64,000 bases of DNA, from the NCBI RefSeq assembly GCF_028476545.1, contig NW_026731689.1, forward strand, positions 248,001 through 312,000. Direction: 5' to 3'. A program made the position numbers and the translations under genes. Below the pieces are notes generated by a model. That model was given only the letters and a program-made list of their open reading frames with translations, did no database searches and was not told the DNA's origin. This DNA is from Physella acuta. Lineage: Eukaryota; Mollusca; Gastropoda; Physidae. Positions 10,600 to 22,640 of the stretch are shown here, in pieces. The first letter of the stretch is position 1. Every line of letters begins with the position of its first letter.

Positions 10600-12419
10600 A
10601 TGATGACGTCGTTTGTTCGAATCTCGAATCTGTGTCTGTTGCTCGCAGTGCTGGTCGCCTACAGTCTGATTTCTGTACAGACAGCACGAGCCAAGAAAGA
10701 GAGCAGACATTTGCCGACAAAAAAGCCATCACCAACGCACAAAGCACATAGAACGAAAACAGCGGAGCAACCTGATTGCGATGTAAGTTATCATGGTATA
10801 AGCTTTCATTGTGTCAAATATTTGCATTGCTTTGTTAGTGAGATATGAACGATTTGTTAAGTGACGATATTAAAACAATTGTTTGAACATCGATTTGCCG
10901 TTCTTGAACCTAAATATCATTTTTTTATTTCCCTAGTAAGTCACTTTTCCTGTAATATTACTGTTTCTACCTTCACTACGACGTTACCTTTCATTTATAT
11001 CATTATTTCTACCTTACCTTCACTAAGACGTCAGTCCTAAGGTATCATTGTTTCTACCTTTCTTAGGACATCACCTGTCCTAAGAAATCATTGTGTCTAC
11101 CTTCACTATGACGTCACTTGTCATAAGATATCATTGTTTCTACCTTCACTAAGACTTCACCTGTCTTAAGATATCATTGTTTCTACCTTCACTATGACGT
11201 CACTTGTCTTAAGATATCATTGTTTCTACCTTCACTATGACGTCACTTGTCTTAAGATATCATTGTTTCTACCTTCACTATGACGTCACCTGTCTTAAGA
11301 TATCATTGTTTCTACCTTCACTATGACGTCACTTGTCTTAAGATATCATTGTTTCTACCTTCACTATGACGTCACTTGTCTTAAGATATCATTGTTTCTA
11401 CCTTCACTATGACGTCACTTGTCTTAAGATATCATTGTTTCTACCTTCACTATGACGTCACTTGTCTTAAGATATCATTGTTTCTACCTGTCTTAGGACG
11501 TCGACTGTCCTGATGTCACCTGCGACAACCCAACCAAAAAGCCAGGTGATTGCTGTCAGAAATGCTCAGGTGAGTTTGTGAATTCTGCCAGACCTGCGCA
11601 GGTGAGTGGGATATTGCTGCCAGACCTGTCCAGGTGAGTTGGTGATTAGCTGGTTAAAATAGTTTCAGATTCTTAACTGCTAAATCAAGGTGACCTCATA
11701 CGTTTCAGTTCTCCCAATCATCAGAGTATTGATAGTTCACGACATTTACAATTTATATCATTACATTTTGACTATGATCGCGTCTGTCTGAAAAACGTAT
11801 ACAACACTACACAATACTAAACGATACAGTATTACACAATGCAATGTTACACTACACTACACTACACAGCACGGCGATATACTACACAATACTACACGAT
11901 ACAGTACTACACAATGCAATGCTACACAACAGTACAAAATACTACACAAACTGCACAACACAATACTATACAACATTACACTACTCAACTTACCACCCCC
12001 TACATCCAGTACACCTCAAGTCATGCACAAACATAACTTGGGGCAAGTAACTCCAAAATCAAACAAGTAAAGCTAACTCGGCATCGCTGGGTGCATGGGC
12101 TCGCAGTGAAGGTCATCGGTCAGGGCGCAAGAGTTTCTAGATGGACTTCAACGGTCACGTCTTTGTGACCAAGGCAACCGACTGTGGCCAGGCATGCAGA
12201 CACTTAGACACACCACACAATCTACCCCAATGGTTAAAGGGTTTATTTGTATCTTTTATAATTCCTGATATATTTTATTTTACCACCCACAAAATTTACC
12301 TTTCATTGACAGGCTGTGACGTACACGGGGTAAACATCCCCGTGGGTAAGACCCACACCTTCCCCGAGGGGTACTACTGTGGGTGTAAGGCAAGTGGTGA
12401 AGTATGGTGTGTCGCCTAA
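10600..12419 (+). CDS. Gene 2: small secreted protein, short VWC half plus terminal half-VWC
   Basis: Three exons (10600-10782, 11497-11569, 12313-12419) give 120 residues. Exon 1 encodes a signal peptide (LCLLLAVLVAYSLISVQTA) and a basic Lys/His/Thr/Pro neck ending PDCD. The 73-nt exon 2 encodes DVDCPDVTCDNPTKKPGDCC plus QKCSG, the C-terminal part of a VWC domain without the PCxxCxC core. Exon 3 encodes GCDVHGVNIPVGKTHTF, then YYCGC and WCVA-stop, resembling the first part of a VWC. Ten cysteines are predicted in the mature chain. AATAAA follows at about 12461. A start at the second of two adjacent ATGs is also possible. Function unknown; same family as genes 3 and 7. Confidence 0.8.
10968..11496 (+). 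repeat. 43-bp tandem array ending at the gene 2 exon 2 acceptor
   Basis: About ten units of TTTCTACCTTCACTATGACG... with CTTGTCTTAAGATATCATTG run straight into the real acceptor TTTCTACCTGTCTTAG|GACGTC. Each unit repeats the pyrimidine tract and a near-copy of the acceptor (GTCTTAAG|ATATC), so the array seems to have grown from the exon border. Confidence 0.9.
11570..11640 (+). repeat. Extra donor-site copies after gene 2 exon 2
   Basis: The true donor TCAG|GTGAGT is followed by CGCAG|GTGAGT and TCCAG|GTGAGT at intervals of about 37 bp, each preceded by GCCAGACCTG, which resembles the exon end. The three donors are in different phases, so they are not interchangeable. Confidence 0.7.
11820..12010. 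repeat. Degenerate (ACTACACAAT)n tract
   Basis: A simple tract of TACACTAC/ACACAATAC words lies in intron 2 of gene 2. Open frames on it (YTIQYYT...) are low-complexity artefacts. Confidence 0.8.
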
Positions 12420-12779
12420 GAAAACAACACGGACCTAAATTTACTACACATAATGCCAGAATAAACAAAGTTGAAATCTTGGCAACACAAACTTACCTCA
12501 CAATATACCGAAATACAAAAACTTGAAATCTTGACAACACGGACCTAAATTTACCACACACTATAACAAAAAAAGACATTTAATATACATTATACCTGAA
12601 TAAACAAACTTGAAATCTTCACTGAATTTGTGTTTTGTTCTATAAAACTTTCTTTTATTAAAAGAATAGACTTAACCATGGCAAACAATGAGGAAGTATA
12701 CTTTACCGAACAACTCATAAACAACAAGCGATGATTCGATGAACAGATGTCAAAATGTCTTAAATAAACCTTCTAATAA

Positions 12780-13030
12780 CTAGTAAGATGGGGAAAAAAC
12801 ACAAACCAACACACAAACCAATACAAACATCAAACAGCACACAAACCACAAGACAAATCAACAAGCATGCCTGCAAGAAAATAAAAAAAATACAAACACA
12901 AACACACAAACCAATACATAAAACAATAAAAACAAACACACCAACAAACACACGGAATCATAAACCAACACGAAAACCAGATTACAAATCAACAAACAAG
13001 CCTACATAGAAACATACAATCCAACACACA
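12780..13030. repeat. (CAAACCAACA)n low-complexity tract
   Basis: AC-rich simple sequence. The same type of tract precedes the conserved upstream block at 32.5, 37.2 and 39.7 kb, so it seems to travel with the duplicated gene unit. Confidence 0.7.
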
Positions 13031-13076
13031 ATCCTAAACCATAAGATGAAAAACAAACCAGCAAACACAAGAAAAA

Positions 13077-13240
13077 GCTGGTACACACAAACTTCAAGTG
13101 GTAAACATGTGATCAGTTTTCATTTACAGAATATAATCAGATTATGGACCACCATGCCAATCTCTTCGTGAGTCGGCTTTCTCGTACGTTCGTCATTCCC
13201 TTAATCCGTGCGGTAATCGTGTAATTAAGAACGCACGTTT
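13077..13240 (+). promoter_or_regulatory. Conserved upstream block, copy 1 (beside a dead gene)
   Basis: It contains ATGGACCACCATGCCAATC, then CGTACGTTCGTCATTCCC and ATCCGTGCGGTAAT. This matches the blocks upstream of genes 7 and 8 (37433 and 39762) and at 32711. It is followed by the exon-1 relic at 13432, which confirms that this was once the upstream region of a gene-7-type locus. Confidence 0.65.
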
Positions 13241-13265
13241 TCGTGGCGTATGCAGGCCAATTTTC

Positions 13266-13426
<161 letters not shown>

Positions 13427-13431
13427 GGAGA

Positions 13432-13553
13432 CGTTTGTAGTCTGAAATCATGTCGAGAGTTGTGCGTGTTTGGCTGTTGTAGTCATGTGGTCGGTGTCTA
13501 GCACAGCCGGGTCGGTACCTGTGGATTCGAACCTGTAGATAGCCTCTGACGTC
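13432..13553 (+). pseudogene. Relic of a gene-7-type exon 1
   Basis: It aligns with 37890-38004 of gene 7 through the 5' leader (GTTTGTAGTCTGAAATCATG), the signal-peptide codons and the GTACCTGTGGATTCGAACC segment. Relative to gene 7 it lacks 8 nt inside the signal peptide (after GTTGTGC), which shifts the frame. A TTG codon is TAG here, and the frame closes again at AACCTGTAG. No exon 2 or 3 follows; a 39-bp satellite begins 350 bp downstream. This is a dead host gene copy. Confidence 0.8.
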
Positions 13554-13904
13554 TGATATTTTTTAAACAAATTTTATGTTCTGTTTTATGTGTCTTGTTT
13601 CTATCTCTATGTGAATGTTTGTTATGGTTGGTGAACAAGTTTGTGTTCACGTTTATTTACGTTCTGCTTTCCAGTCCAGTGAATTTTTGGGTATATTTCT
13701 TTCCCTTTATTCAGTGTACGCCTTATCCATTTCTACTTACCGATTTAGGTATCGAAATCAGTGGCATGCTGCCTCTTATTTCGGTCCAGGTGCTTACAGG
13801 TGCTTAAAGGTGCTTACAGGTGCTTACAGGTGCTTACTGGGCGTCACAAAACCCCGAACTTTCCATGATGTCAAAGAACGTGACGTCATATCATGTGCGA
13901 CAAT

Positions 13905-15735
13905 CAAACACCACGATATAATCATGCTGATGAGAATAGAACTTCTACACCACGATATAATCATGCTGATGAGACTAGTACTTCTACACAACAATATAAT
14001 CATGCTGATGAGACTAGTTCTTCTACACCACGATATAATCATGCTGATGAGACTAGTACTTCTACACCACGATATAATCATGCTGATGAGACTAGTACTT
14101 CTACACAACAATATAATCATGCTGATGAGACTAGTACTTCTACACCACGATATAATCATGCTGATGAGACTAGTACTTCTACACCACGATATAATCATGC
14201 TGATGAGACCAGTTCTTCTACACCACGATATAATCATGTGATGAGACTAGTACTTCTACACCACGATATTATCATGCTGATGAGACTAGTACTTCTACAC
14301 CACGATATAATCATGCTGATGAGACTAGTTCTTCTACACCACGATATAATCATGCTGATGAGACTAGTTCTTCTACACCACGATATAATCATGCTGATGA
14401 GACTAGTACTTCTACACCACGATATAATCATGCTGATGAGACTAGTACTTCTACACCACGATATAATCATGCTGATGAGACTAGTTCTTCTACACCACGA
14501 TATAATCATGCTGATGAGACTGGTACTTCTACACCACGATATAATCATGCTGATGTGACTAGTTCTTCTACACCACGATATAATCATGCTGATGAGACTA
14601 GTACTTCTACACCACGATATAATCATGCTGATGAGACTAGTACTTCTACACCACGATATAATCATGCTGATGAGACTAGTACTTCTACACCACGATATAA
14701 TCATGCTGATGAGACCAGTTCTTCTACACCACGATATAATCATGTGATGAGACTAGTACTTCTACACCACGATATAATCATGCTGATGAGACTAGTACTT
14801 CTACACCACGATATAATCATGCTGATGAGACTAGTTCTTCTACACCACGATATAATCATGCTGATGAGACTAGTTCTTCTACACCACGATATAATCATGC
14901 TGATGAGACTAGTACTTCTACACCACGATATAATCATGCTGATGAGACTAGTACTTCTACACCACGATATAATCATGCTGATGAGACTAGTTCTTCTACA
15001 CCACGATATAATCATGCTGATGAGACTAGTACTTCTACACCACGATATAATCATGCTGATGAGACTAGTACTTCTACACCACGATATAATCATGCTGATG
15101 AGACTAGTACTTCTACACCACGATATAATCATGCTGATGAGACTAGTACTTCTACACCACGATATAATCATGCTGATGAGACCAGTACTTCTACACCACG
15201 ATATAATCATGCTGATGAGACTAGTACTTCTACACCACGATATAATCATGCTGATGAGACCAGTACTTCTACACCACGATATAATCATGCTGATGAGACT
15301 AGTACTTCTTCACCACGCTATAATCATGCTGATGAGACTAGTACTTCTACACCACGATATAATCATGCTGATGAGACTAGTTCTTCCACACCACGATATA
15401 ATCATGCTGATGAGACTAGTACTTCTACACCACGATATAATCATGCTGATGAGACTAGTTCTTCTACACCACGATGTAATCATGCTGATGAGACCAGTAC
15501 TTCTACACCACGATATAATCATGCTGATGAGACTAGTTCTTCTACACCACGATATAATCATGCTGATGAGACTAGTTCTTCTACACCACGATAAAATCAT
15601 GCTGATGAGACTAGTACTTCTACACCACGATATAATCATGCTGATGAGACTAGTTCTTCTACACCACGATGTAATCATGCTGATGAGACTAGTTCTTCTA
15701 CACCACGATATAATCATGTTGATGAGACCAGTATT
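13905..15735. repeat. 39-bp satellite, about 47 copies
   Basis: The unit is CACGATATAATCATGCTGAT plus GAGACTAGTACTTCTACAC. Variation is low, mostly A/T at 'agtActtc'/'agtTcttc' and CTAGT/CCAGT. Two units have lost a GC at ATCATG(C)TGATGAG. Because 39 is divisible by 3, several frames on both strands stay open for hundreds of codons without meaning. Confidence 0.97.
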
Positions 15736-16980
15736 TCTGACACTCAGCTCCTACCGGTAGTTTCCCTTTTAGGCCAGGCCCCACCCCACAGACCAGTCAC
15801 CCATAATTTTTGTTTTCATTCTAAAAAAGTTAACATACCTTAACATTCCAGGTCATGTCAACCAAACAAAAATTAATCAATCCCCCCCCCCCCCCCCCCC
15901 CATCCTTTCCTGTATCGATTCAAAATATGATATTTAAAAAAAAACACGTACACAGTATCCTACATCTCAGTTAGTCTGAAAATTAAAACCTCCATAACGC
16001 ACGATTTAATCTTCAAAAGCTTACATCGCGACATGTTTGTGAAACAGAAATAGAAATTAATCGATTCATAAGGTTTACAAAATGACCTGAATTGACTACA
16101 GTCTACATAACTAGTTAAACCAGCGGCTAATACCTCACCGAGTAATTAACAAGCAGTAACGTACTTGGAAATATGGTGAGGTGTGGAAGCAGGCGTTGTA
16201 ACTGAAATAGCAATGTAAACAGAAAGTGATATTTCAACGCCAAGGACAGAGGTACAGACAATAGTCCAAGTAAAGACAGAACAGTCAAATCCAACGGGAT
16301 CCGAACCTACCATTTCCACACGGTACAAAATCGCCTCGCCTCCCATGCATCAAATCAGACGTGTAACCACTTCTGTCAATCAGCTCTACAAAAATAGAAC
16401 TTTCACGACAGACCACTATCACAACCGGATAATGAATGAAACAAATATTTATCCTGGAATTAGCCTTTATGAACTTTGTCTTTTGCTTGTGGATTTCCTG
16501 TGTCTTTTGCGCGAGAAATTCTTGACATGGAAGGAAAAAAACACATAGTACGATAATAATTAGACGATGTATTAGTTGCAACTATAACTTAACTGTGTAA
16601 AAAGCTATTGACACACACAAACAATCCATTTTTCCGCGTACGTCATTGTGTACAATAACAAAAGGTCCTTCCATTGCCGTTCTGATTTTTAGAAAACTTA
16701 TCACTGAAATCGTTACTTCTATCGAATGTAGCAGCCTGTGACTTAAGTCGAGGAAAGTAAGATCAGTTTTCAGTACAAAAATTCAAATATAATTTCGAAT
16801 TTCACTTTCATATTAAAAGTCAACATTTGTAGGAGATTAATGGGATTAACGGCACGCAGTAGCTTTGTCTAATCCTTACAAAATCCGTATAGTCATGTGA
16901 TATCATTTCAAAACAAAATTGAAATCTATTGCGGTTTAATCCTTTTTTTGTTGGAAAACCAATACCTTTCTCGAATTCAT
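15736..16980. other. Intergenic DNA with a poly-C run
   Basis: A poly-C run at 15883-15901 is the only notable element. No exon, SINE or inverted repeat was recognised up to the promoter of gene 3. Confidence 0.5.
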
Positions 16981-16991
16981 GATTGAAAAGC

Positions 16992-17000
16992 TATATAAAA
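16992..17000 (+). promoter_or_regulatory. TATA box of gene 3
   Basis: TATATAAAA lies 80 bp upstream of the chosen ATG (17072). This would place the transcription start near 17022, downstream of in-frame upstream codons, and supports the 17072 start. Confidence 0.75.
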
Positions 17001-17071
17001 AGGGAGGTAAGTGTTCGAGGACTTGCTAAGGTGTGATAACTCGGGAGTTCTGCAGCGTGAAAACATCCACA

Positions 17072-19763
17072 ATGGTGTCAACAAGATTCATGAGCGTGTG
17101 TCTAGCTGTGTCAGTGTTGCTCGTCTACACCTTGACCAGTGTCCAGTCGGCACCAACCACCAAACGAGCACCACCCACGACCAAAGCACCACCGACCACC
17201 AAAGCACCAGTTAAGAAAGCACCAAAGACGACAAAACCACCACCTACAACGGCAAAGCCAAAACCACCCCCGAAGTCGAAACCACCTCAGACCCCGCAAC
17301 CACCTCCGCCAACACCACCACCTACAATCATAGCACCTCAGCCATGTCAGGTAGGTTTCTGTTAGTTGTAGTTATATAAACTACGGTAGGTTTCTGTTAG
17401 TTATAGTTATGTAAGGTTGGTTTCTGTTAGTTGTAGTTATATCAACTAAGGTAGGTTTCTGTTAGTTGTAGTTATATCAACTAAGGTAGGTTTATGTTAG
17501 TTGTAGTTATGTAAGGTAGGTGTCTGTTAGTTGTAGTTATATCAACTAAGGTAGGTTTATGTTAGTTGTTGTTATATCAACTAAGGTAGGTTTCTGTTGT
17601 AGTTATAGATCGGTTAAGGTAGGTTACTGTTAGTTGTAGTTATGTAAGGTAGGTGTCTGTTAGTTGTAGTTATATCAACTAAGGTAGGTTTATGTTAGTT
17701 GTAGTTATAGATCGGTTAAGGTAGGTTACTGTTAGTTGTAGTTATGTAAGGTAGGTGTCTGTTAGTTGTAGTTATATCAACTAAGGTAGGTTTCTGTTAG
17801 TTGTAGTTATATCAACTAAGGTAGGTTTATGTTAGTTATGGTTCTATCAACTATGGTTGATTTCTGTCAGTTGTAGTTATAGATCAGTAAAGGTAGGTCT
17901 CTGTCAAACAGTAGATCATTTAAAGCAGGTTTATGGTAGTCGTTTGTAGATAATTGTAAGGTAGGTATATAAAATTGTATGTAAGTAACTGTTAGGTAGG
18001 TTTGTGAAAATCGTTTGTTAATAATTGTAATACACGCTTTTCCTAAAATAATTTTTACCCTTTTGAAATTTATTGTCGTTATTGAATTCCTAGTTTTAGA
18101 TGATGTTTAATCAAATTAAATAAGTACTGTACTCAAATTCGGTAAGGAACGGCATGGCCTAGCGGTAGAGCGCTAGGCTGCTAGACCAAAAGTCTTGAGT
18201 TCGAATTCGGGTCCGTGATAGTAAAACGTCCTTGAATCCATCCAAATGAACTCTACTTCATCTGCTCAATGAATCGCTAGGTCTAAAGAGGATTCTTTAC
18301 TTTTTTTTTAAAACTCATATGTAGTCGTGTGAAAAAAAATGTTTTTTCATTCCCTAGGAATGTGAAAAATCTTATTCTCAATCCCTAGGCTCATATTTCA
18401 ATCCCTATAATGTTAAGACTCATATTCGCAATCCCTAGCATGTTAAGACTCATATTCTCAATCCCTAGGATGTTAAGACTCATATTCTCATATTCCCTAG
18501 GATCTTAAGACTCATATTCTCAATCCCTAGGATGTTAAGACTCATATTCTCAATCCCTAGGATGTTAAGACTCATATTCGCAATCCCTAGAATGTTAAGA
18601 CTCATATTCTCAATCCCTAGGATGTTGTCTGTGCTGCTGTCGCCTGTGACGCCCCCATCCTGACAGAAGGTGAATGCTGCCCAACCTGTCCAGGTAAGAC
18701 TCTGAAATTAGACTACTCTACACCTTTTAGTATCCCACTGAGAGCATTAACCGACTCAGGTAAGACTCTGAAAGCTGACTACTCTACACCTTTTAGTATC
18801 GCACTGAGAGCATTAACCGACTCAGGTAAGACTCTGAAAGCAGACTACTCTACACCTTTTAGTATCCCACTGAGAGCATTAACCGACTCAGGTAAGACTC
18901 TGAAAGAAGACTACTCTACACCTTTTAGTATCCCACTGAGAGCATTAACCGACTCAGGTAAGACTCTGAAAGCAGACTACTCTACACCTTTTAGTATCCC
19001 ACTGAGAGCATTAACAGACGCAGGTAAGACTCTGAAAGCAGACTACTCTACACCTTTTAGTATCCCACTGAGAGCATTAACTGACTCAGGTGAACTTCGT
19101 GCACTCAGTTTGTTCTGGGTGGGTGGTTACCTGCACTCAGTCAGGTGAGAGCGTGACAAACAAGCGGTCTTCATGTTGATAAATGCGGGTGCCCTGGGGG
19201 CCTATGTATCACCAAGCGGGTACCCAGGTCACAAAATGCGGTACCCATGTTTCAACCTGCCTCTTGTCCAAGTGCCCTTGTCCCAACATGCTGGGTCCCA
19301 GGGTACCCATATCCCAGAATGTGGGTGCCTAAGTCTTATAAATAGTATCAGCGTATTGTTAGGGAACGTGAGTATGTGTGTAGTGAAAAGTTTGACACAA
19401 TCAAAGATGTTGAGTTTGTGACGCAGTGAGCCAGAATGTGACATTTTTGTATAGCATCGTTGTTGCTGGGGAAACAAGCGAGTGCCATGTCCCAACATAC
19501 GGGTGCCCATGTCCCAAAAAGTGGGTGCCCATGTCCCAATATCCTTGTGCTAATATCTAGTATAAGGGTGCCCATGTCTGAAGTCTTTAGATATTCCAAT
19601 CCTGTACGACTCCCACCCCAATGTTCACTACAACTAACCTGTTCTTTCAGCAACCAGCTGTGAAGTGTTTGGCGCCCAGATCCCTATAGGAGAGACCCAC
19701 TACTTCTCTGCTGACATGTACTGTGTCTGTGAATCTACAGAGTCTATGTACTGTGTCGCCTAG
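17072..19763 (+). CDS. Gene 3: secreted Pro/Lys/Thr-necked short-VWC protein
   Basis: Exons 17072-17350, 18621-18693 and 19651-19763 give 154 residues. Exon 1 encodes a signal peptide (MSVCLAVSVLLVYTLTSVQS) and a neck of TTKAPP, KPPP and PQPPPPTPPP repeats ending PCQ. The 73-nt exon 2 gives DVVCAAVACDAPILTEGECC plus PTCPG. Exon 3 gives CEVFGAQIPIGETHYF, MYCVC and YCVA-stop, the half-VWC module. AATAAA is at 19800. Both introns carry tandem arrays at the exon edges. After exon 2 the frame stays open through six 66-bp units, so longer isoforms are possible. An upstream in-frame start at 17033 would lie too close to the TATA box and would mask the signal peptide. Confidence 0.82.
17348..17900 (+). 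repeat. 35-bp array starting at the gene 3 exon 1 donor
   Basis: The donor CAG|GTAGGTTTCTGTTAG is the first of about 15 copies of AGGTAGGTTTCTGTTAGTTG plus TAGTTATATCAACTA (some units shortened to about 27 bp). Every unit holds AAG|GTAGGT, a usable donor-like site. Using a later donor would run into an in-frame TAG (GTA GGT TTC TGT TAG). Confidence 0.9.
18145..18300 (+). mobile_element. tRNA-derived SINE
   Basis: The A box TGGCCTAGCGGTAGAGCGC and B box GAGTTCGAATTCGG are followed by the SINE body (ACGTCCTTGAATCCATCC, CTCTACTTCATCTG). It lies in intron 1 of gene 3. The acceptor stem does not pair as in a real tRNA. Confidence 0.7.
18350..18620 (+). repeat. 30-bp array ending at the gene 3 exon 2 acceptor
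   Basis: Units of CTCAATCCCTAGGATGTTAA plus GACTCATATT lead into the true acceptor AATCCCTAG|GATGTTGTC. Each unit contains the acceptor and the first codons of the exon (CCCTAG|GATGTTAAG). Using an earlier acceptor would bring in a TAG in frame. Confidence 0.9.
18691..19092 (+). repeat. 66-bp in-frame array starting at the gene 3 exon 2 donor
   Basis: Six near-identical 66-bp units, each opening with CAG|GTAAGACTCTGAAA, begin at the real donor (18691, 18757, 18823, 18889, 18955, 19021). The unit is 22 codons long, has no stop in the exon 2 frame, and keeps phase 1 at every donor. Read through, it encodes KTLKADYSTPFSIPLRAL plus TDSG. The frame stays open beyond the last unit, into about 19149. 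Confidence 0.92.
19170..19600. repeat. Degenerate GGGTGCCCATGTCCCAA repeat
   Basis: Scattered copies of GTGCCCATGTCCCAA and TGGGTACCCAGG words lie in the last 450 bp before the gene 3 exon 3 acceptor. They are too diverged to give a clean period. Confidence 0.6.
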
Positions 19764-20029
19764 TGAGTTGCCAGAACAAAGGTCTTCGCACTATGCCAAA
19801 ATAAAACATGAAAAATAATTGATTTCTTTTTATGTTTTTATGTTGTTTTGTTTGTTTGATCTTAGTTTGTTTGTTTTTTGTGGCTTTTAATCAACTTTTA
19901 ACGCAGCGATTTTAACGATGACAATGAATTAATATCTAATTATTAAAATTCTAAATAGACATTGTGCTAGTGTTTTAAATCTGATTAAAAGATTACTAAA
20001 TTAAATAATAAAAGGGGAGATAACCAGCT

Positions 20030-20560
20030 AGGCGGGATCACCCATGTCCAAACATGACAATGATCATGACCGACAACCCAAACGGTATGGTGGCAGACAT
20101 ATCGTGTATATGACCAAGGACTGGAGGTAGTTCAATCATTCAAGTACCCTGGCGCCATACTATCCTATGAAGGAACGAAGCAAGAAACACTTGTACGATG
20201 TGCGCATACAACAACATCATTCAGCCAACTAAGAAACATTTGGTATCACAACAACACTTTTATTTTTTAAAGCTTGTGTCTCAAATACGATTGGCCCATT
20301 TGAGAGTTTACTGAGCATAGTCAAAATTAGAAAATTGAGGTGGTATGGGCATGTCACAAGATCAAACAGTCTATAGCTATTCAAACCAATATCACAAGGC
20401 ACTGTGCCAGGTGGGGAAGGCAAAGACATGACTGGATGGATGACATCAACGATTCGACGGGGCTGTCCGTCTCAGAACTAATCAAATGACAGAGGAATAA
20501 GGTGGATGGCGGAGAATTAAAAGGTCAATTGTAGTGCACCAACGTCCACAATAAGATCAA
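20030..20560 (+). mobile_element. LINE reverse transcriptase 3' fragment
   Basis: Broken frames on the + strand read VQSFKYPGAILSYEGTKQET, SFSQLRNIWYHNN and then IRKLRWYGHVTRSNSL, followed after a frame change by DWMDDINDSTGLSVSELI. These are the familiar C-terminal motifs of LINE ORF2 (the FKYLGS..., RWFGHV...R and WTG...ELI parts). There is an in-frame TAG after SNSL, and at least one frameshift. Clade not determined. Confidence 0.75.
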
Positions 20561-21077
20561 AAGATCACGATGATGGCTGGTGCTAGACCTAATAAATTTA
20601 TCAACGCAATTAATAAACACAAATTGAAAACAAATAATGCGATATTTAAAATATTTGTACTTATAACAAATAAATTATAAAAAAATTATGCCAATAATAT
20701 AGTCAAAGAAGTAATGCTTTAATGGTTAACAAAATAACAGATGAGCAATAGCACACAAATACGTCAGTACATCTGTTGCACCTTGTTTGAACAGCACATT
20801 GTACTTTCTTCATGTAGCATACTGTATCGCTTTTCGGCTGGATAACTTTTGATTATACTTGATACAAATATACCATTACATCATATCGCCCCTTAAAGTT
20901 TAATTACTTCACTTTTTATGCCTTGATATTTCAAACCATATACGGCCAAAGCACCTTTGATGAAAACTCTCTCTGGAACAAAAAAAAAACAACTGTGGCC
21001 AAAGCTTCTCGGTGATCAAACCACCTACGATCAAAGCCCTTATTGTGCCATGCACCTGTGGTCAAAGTTATTAGAAC

Positions 21078-21190
21078 ACATCACAAGTATGTGGGATTTG
21101 CTGGGATATACTGGGCAGGGGTGGGATATTCTGGGATATACTGGGCAGGGGTGGGATATTCTGGGCAGGGGTGGGATATTCTGGGTAGTT
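21078..21190. repeat. GGGATATACTGGGCAGGGGT tandem copies
   Basis: Four or five tandem copies of GGGATAT(A/T)CTGGGCAGGGGTG with shortened units. No gene is nearby. Confidence 0.8.
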
Positions 21191-21682
21191 AAGTGGGATA
21201 TGCTAGGTAATTGGATGGCAGGGTATTCTCAAAATGATCGAAATATTTATAATTGCTCTACAAAATCAAAATAGTGATCCTAAAACAGAAACTATAGTAT
21301 TATAAAACACCATACCATGTCTCTCTGTAGCCCCACTTAGCTCTCAGATGGTACCGATACATGCACCAGTTGCTTCTTGACACACCTAAATAGTTCCTAA
21401 CATCCCCCCCCCTTATGTGGTGTGTAAACAAACACACAATGGAAACTTCACATCGTCCGATATACAGTTCATTCACATGATGTAATAGAATAGCTACAGT
21501 AAAATACAGTTCATTCACACAAAATGTAATGGAATAGCTCCACCTCTCATACCCAGTAATGATAATTTCTGACATGCACCTTGATGTGACACACCCAAAA
21601 CCTGACATGCAGAAATGTACACCGTCTGGGGCACCGTGACCCAGCTTTGTGCCAGTGGGAGAAACGTCACATGTTGGCACCA

Positions 21683-21790
21683 TACCTGCACGGTACCGTC
21701 TGTAATTACACACTAAGTTCTTCAGGTGTTCCTGCTTATACCTGCACGGTACCGTCTGTAATTCCACACGAAACTCTTCAGGTGTTGTTG
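21683..21790. repeat. Two-copy tandem duplication of about 57 bp
   Basis: CCTGCACGGTACCGTCTGTA followed by ATT..CACAC and CTTCAGGTGTT occurs twice in a row with a few differences. Confidence 0.75.
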
Positions 21791-22099
21791 GTCATAACGA
21801 CACCATTTGATTCCACAGCCGAGGGTTCCACTGTAAGAAACATGTGTTTTTTTCCGGAGGTTCTCAAACTTCCATGCGGAGATCAAATAATTCCAACGAT
21901 GTGTGATTGATATTAAGCGTGGTCAGATTTAGTCACGTGTGCCTAGACAATCGTTATTTATGGCGACATCTACAGCAGCTTTAAACACTAAGAACACACC
22001 ATCAACCCTAAACATGAACCACATCCCTCTTAAACCAACCAAACCACAACAACTAACCTCATTCCTATTCAATAAGCCCAACCCAACCTCAAAGCTCAA

Positions 22100-22640
22100 C
22101 CACATCCCCATTCAACCTACCTACCCACAACCCTAAAACCCAACCCCATCACTATTCAACCTACCTACCCACAACCCTAAAACCCAACCCCATCACTATT
22201 CAACCTACCTACCCACAACCCTAAAACCCAACCCCATCACTATTCAACCTACCTACCCACAACCCTAAAATCCAACCCCATCACTATTCAACCTACCTAC
22301 CCACAACCCTAAATCCAACCCCATCACTATTCAACCTACCTACCCACAACCCTAAAACCCAACCCCATCACTATTCAACCTACCTACCCACATCCCTAAA
22401 ACCCAACCTCATCACTATTCAACTTACCTACCCACAACCATAAAGCCCAACCCCATCACTATTCAACCTACCTACCCACAACCCTAAAACCCAACCCCAT
22501 CACTATTCAACCTACCTACCCACAACCCTAAAACCCAACCCCATCACTATTCAACCTACCTACCCACAACCCTAAAACCCAACCCCATCACTATTCAACC
22601 TACCTACCCACAACCCTAAAACCCAACCCCATCACTATTC
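22100..22640. repeat. 44-bp minisatellite, about 12 copies
   Basis: The unit is CTATTCAACCTACCTACCCA plus CAACCCTAAAACCCAACCCCATCA. Variation is slight. I see no exon beside it. The rest of 20.6-23.2 kb holds no recognised gene. Confidence 0.95.

Noticed and set aside
13905-15735. CTGATGAG in every 39-bp unit suggested a hammerhead ribozyme satellite
   Set aside because: The rest of the catalytic core (a GAAA segment and a paired stem III with the cleavage triplet) is missing from the unit on either strand.
13615-15760. Open frames of 130-400 residues over the 39-bp satellite (MLMRLVLLHHDII repeats)
   Set aside because: The unit length is divisible by 3, so several frames on both strands stay open together. 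No gene context.
21300-21767. 155-residue minus-strand frame
   Set aside because: It has no recognisable domain, and part of it covers a tandem duplication; AT-rich intergenic DNA gives such frames by chance.
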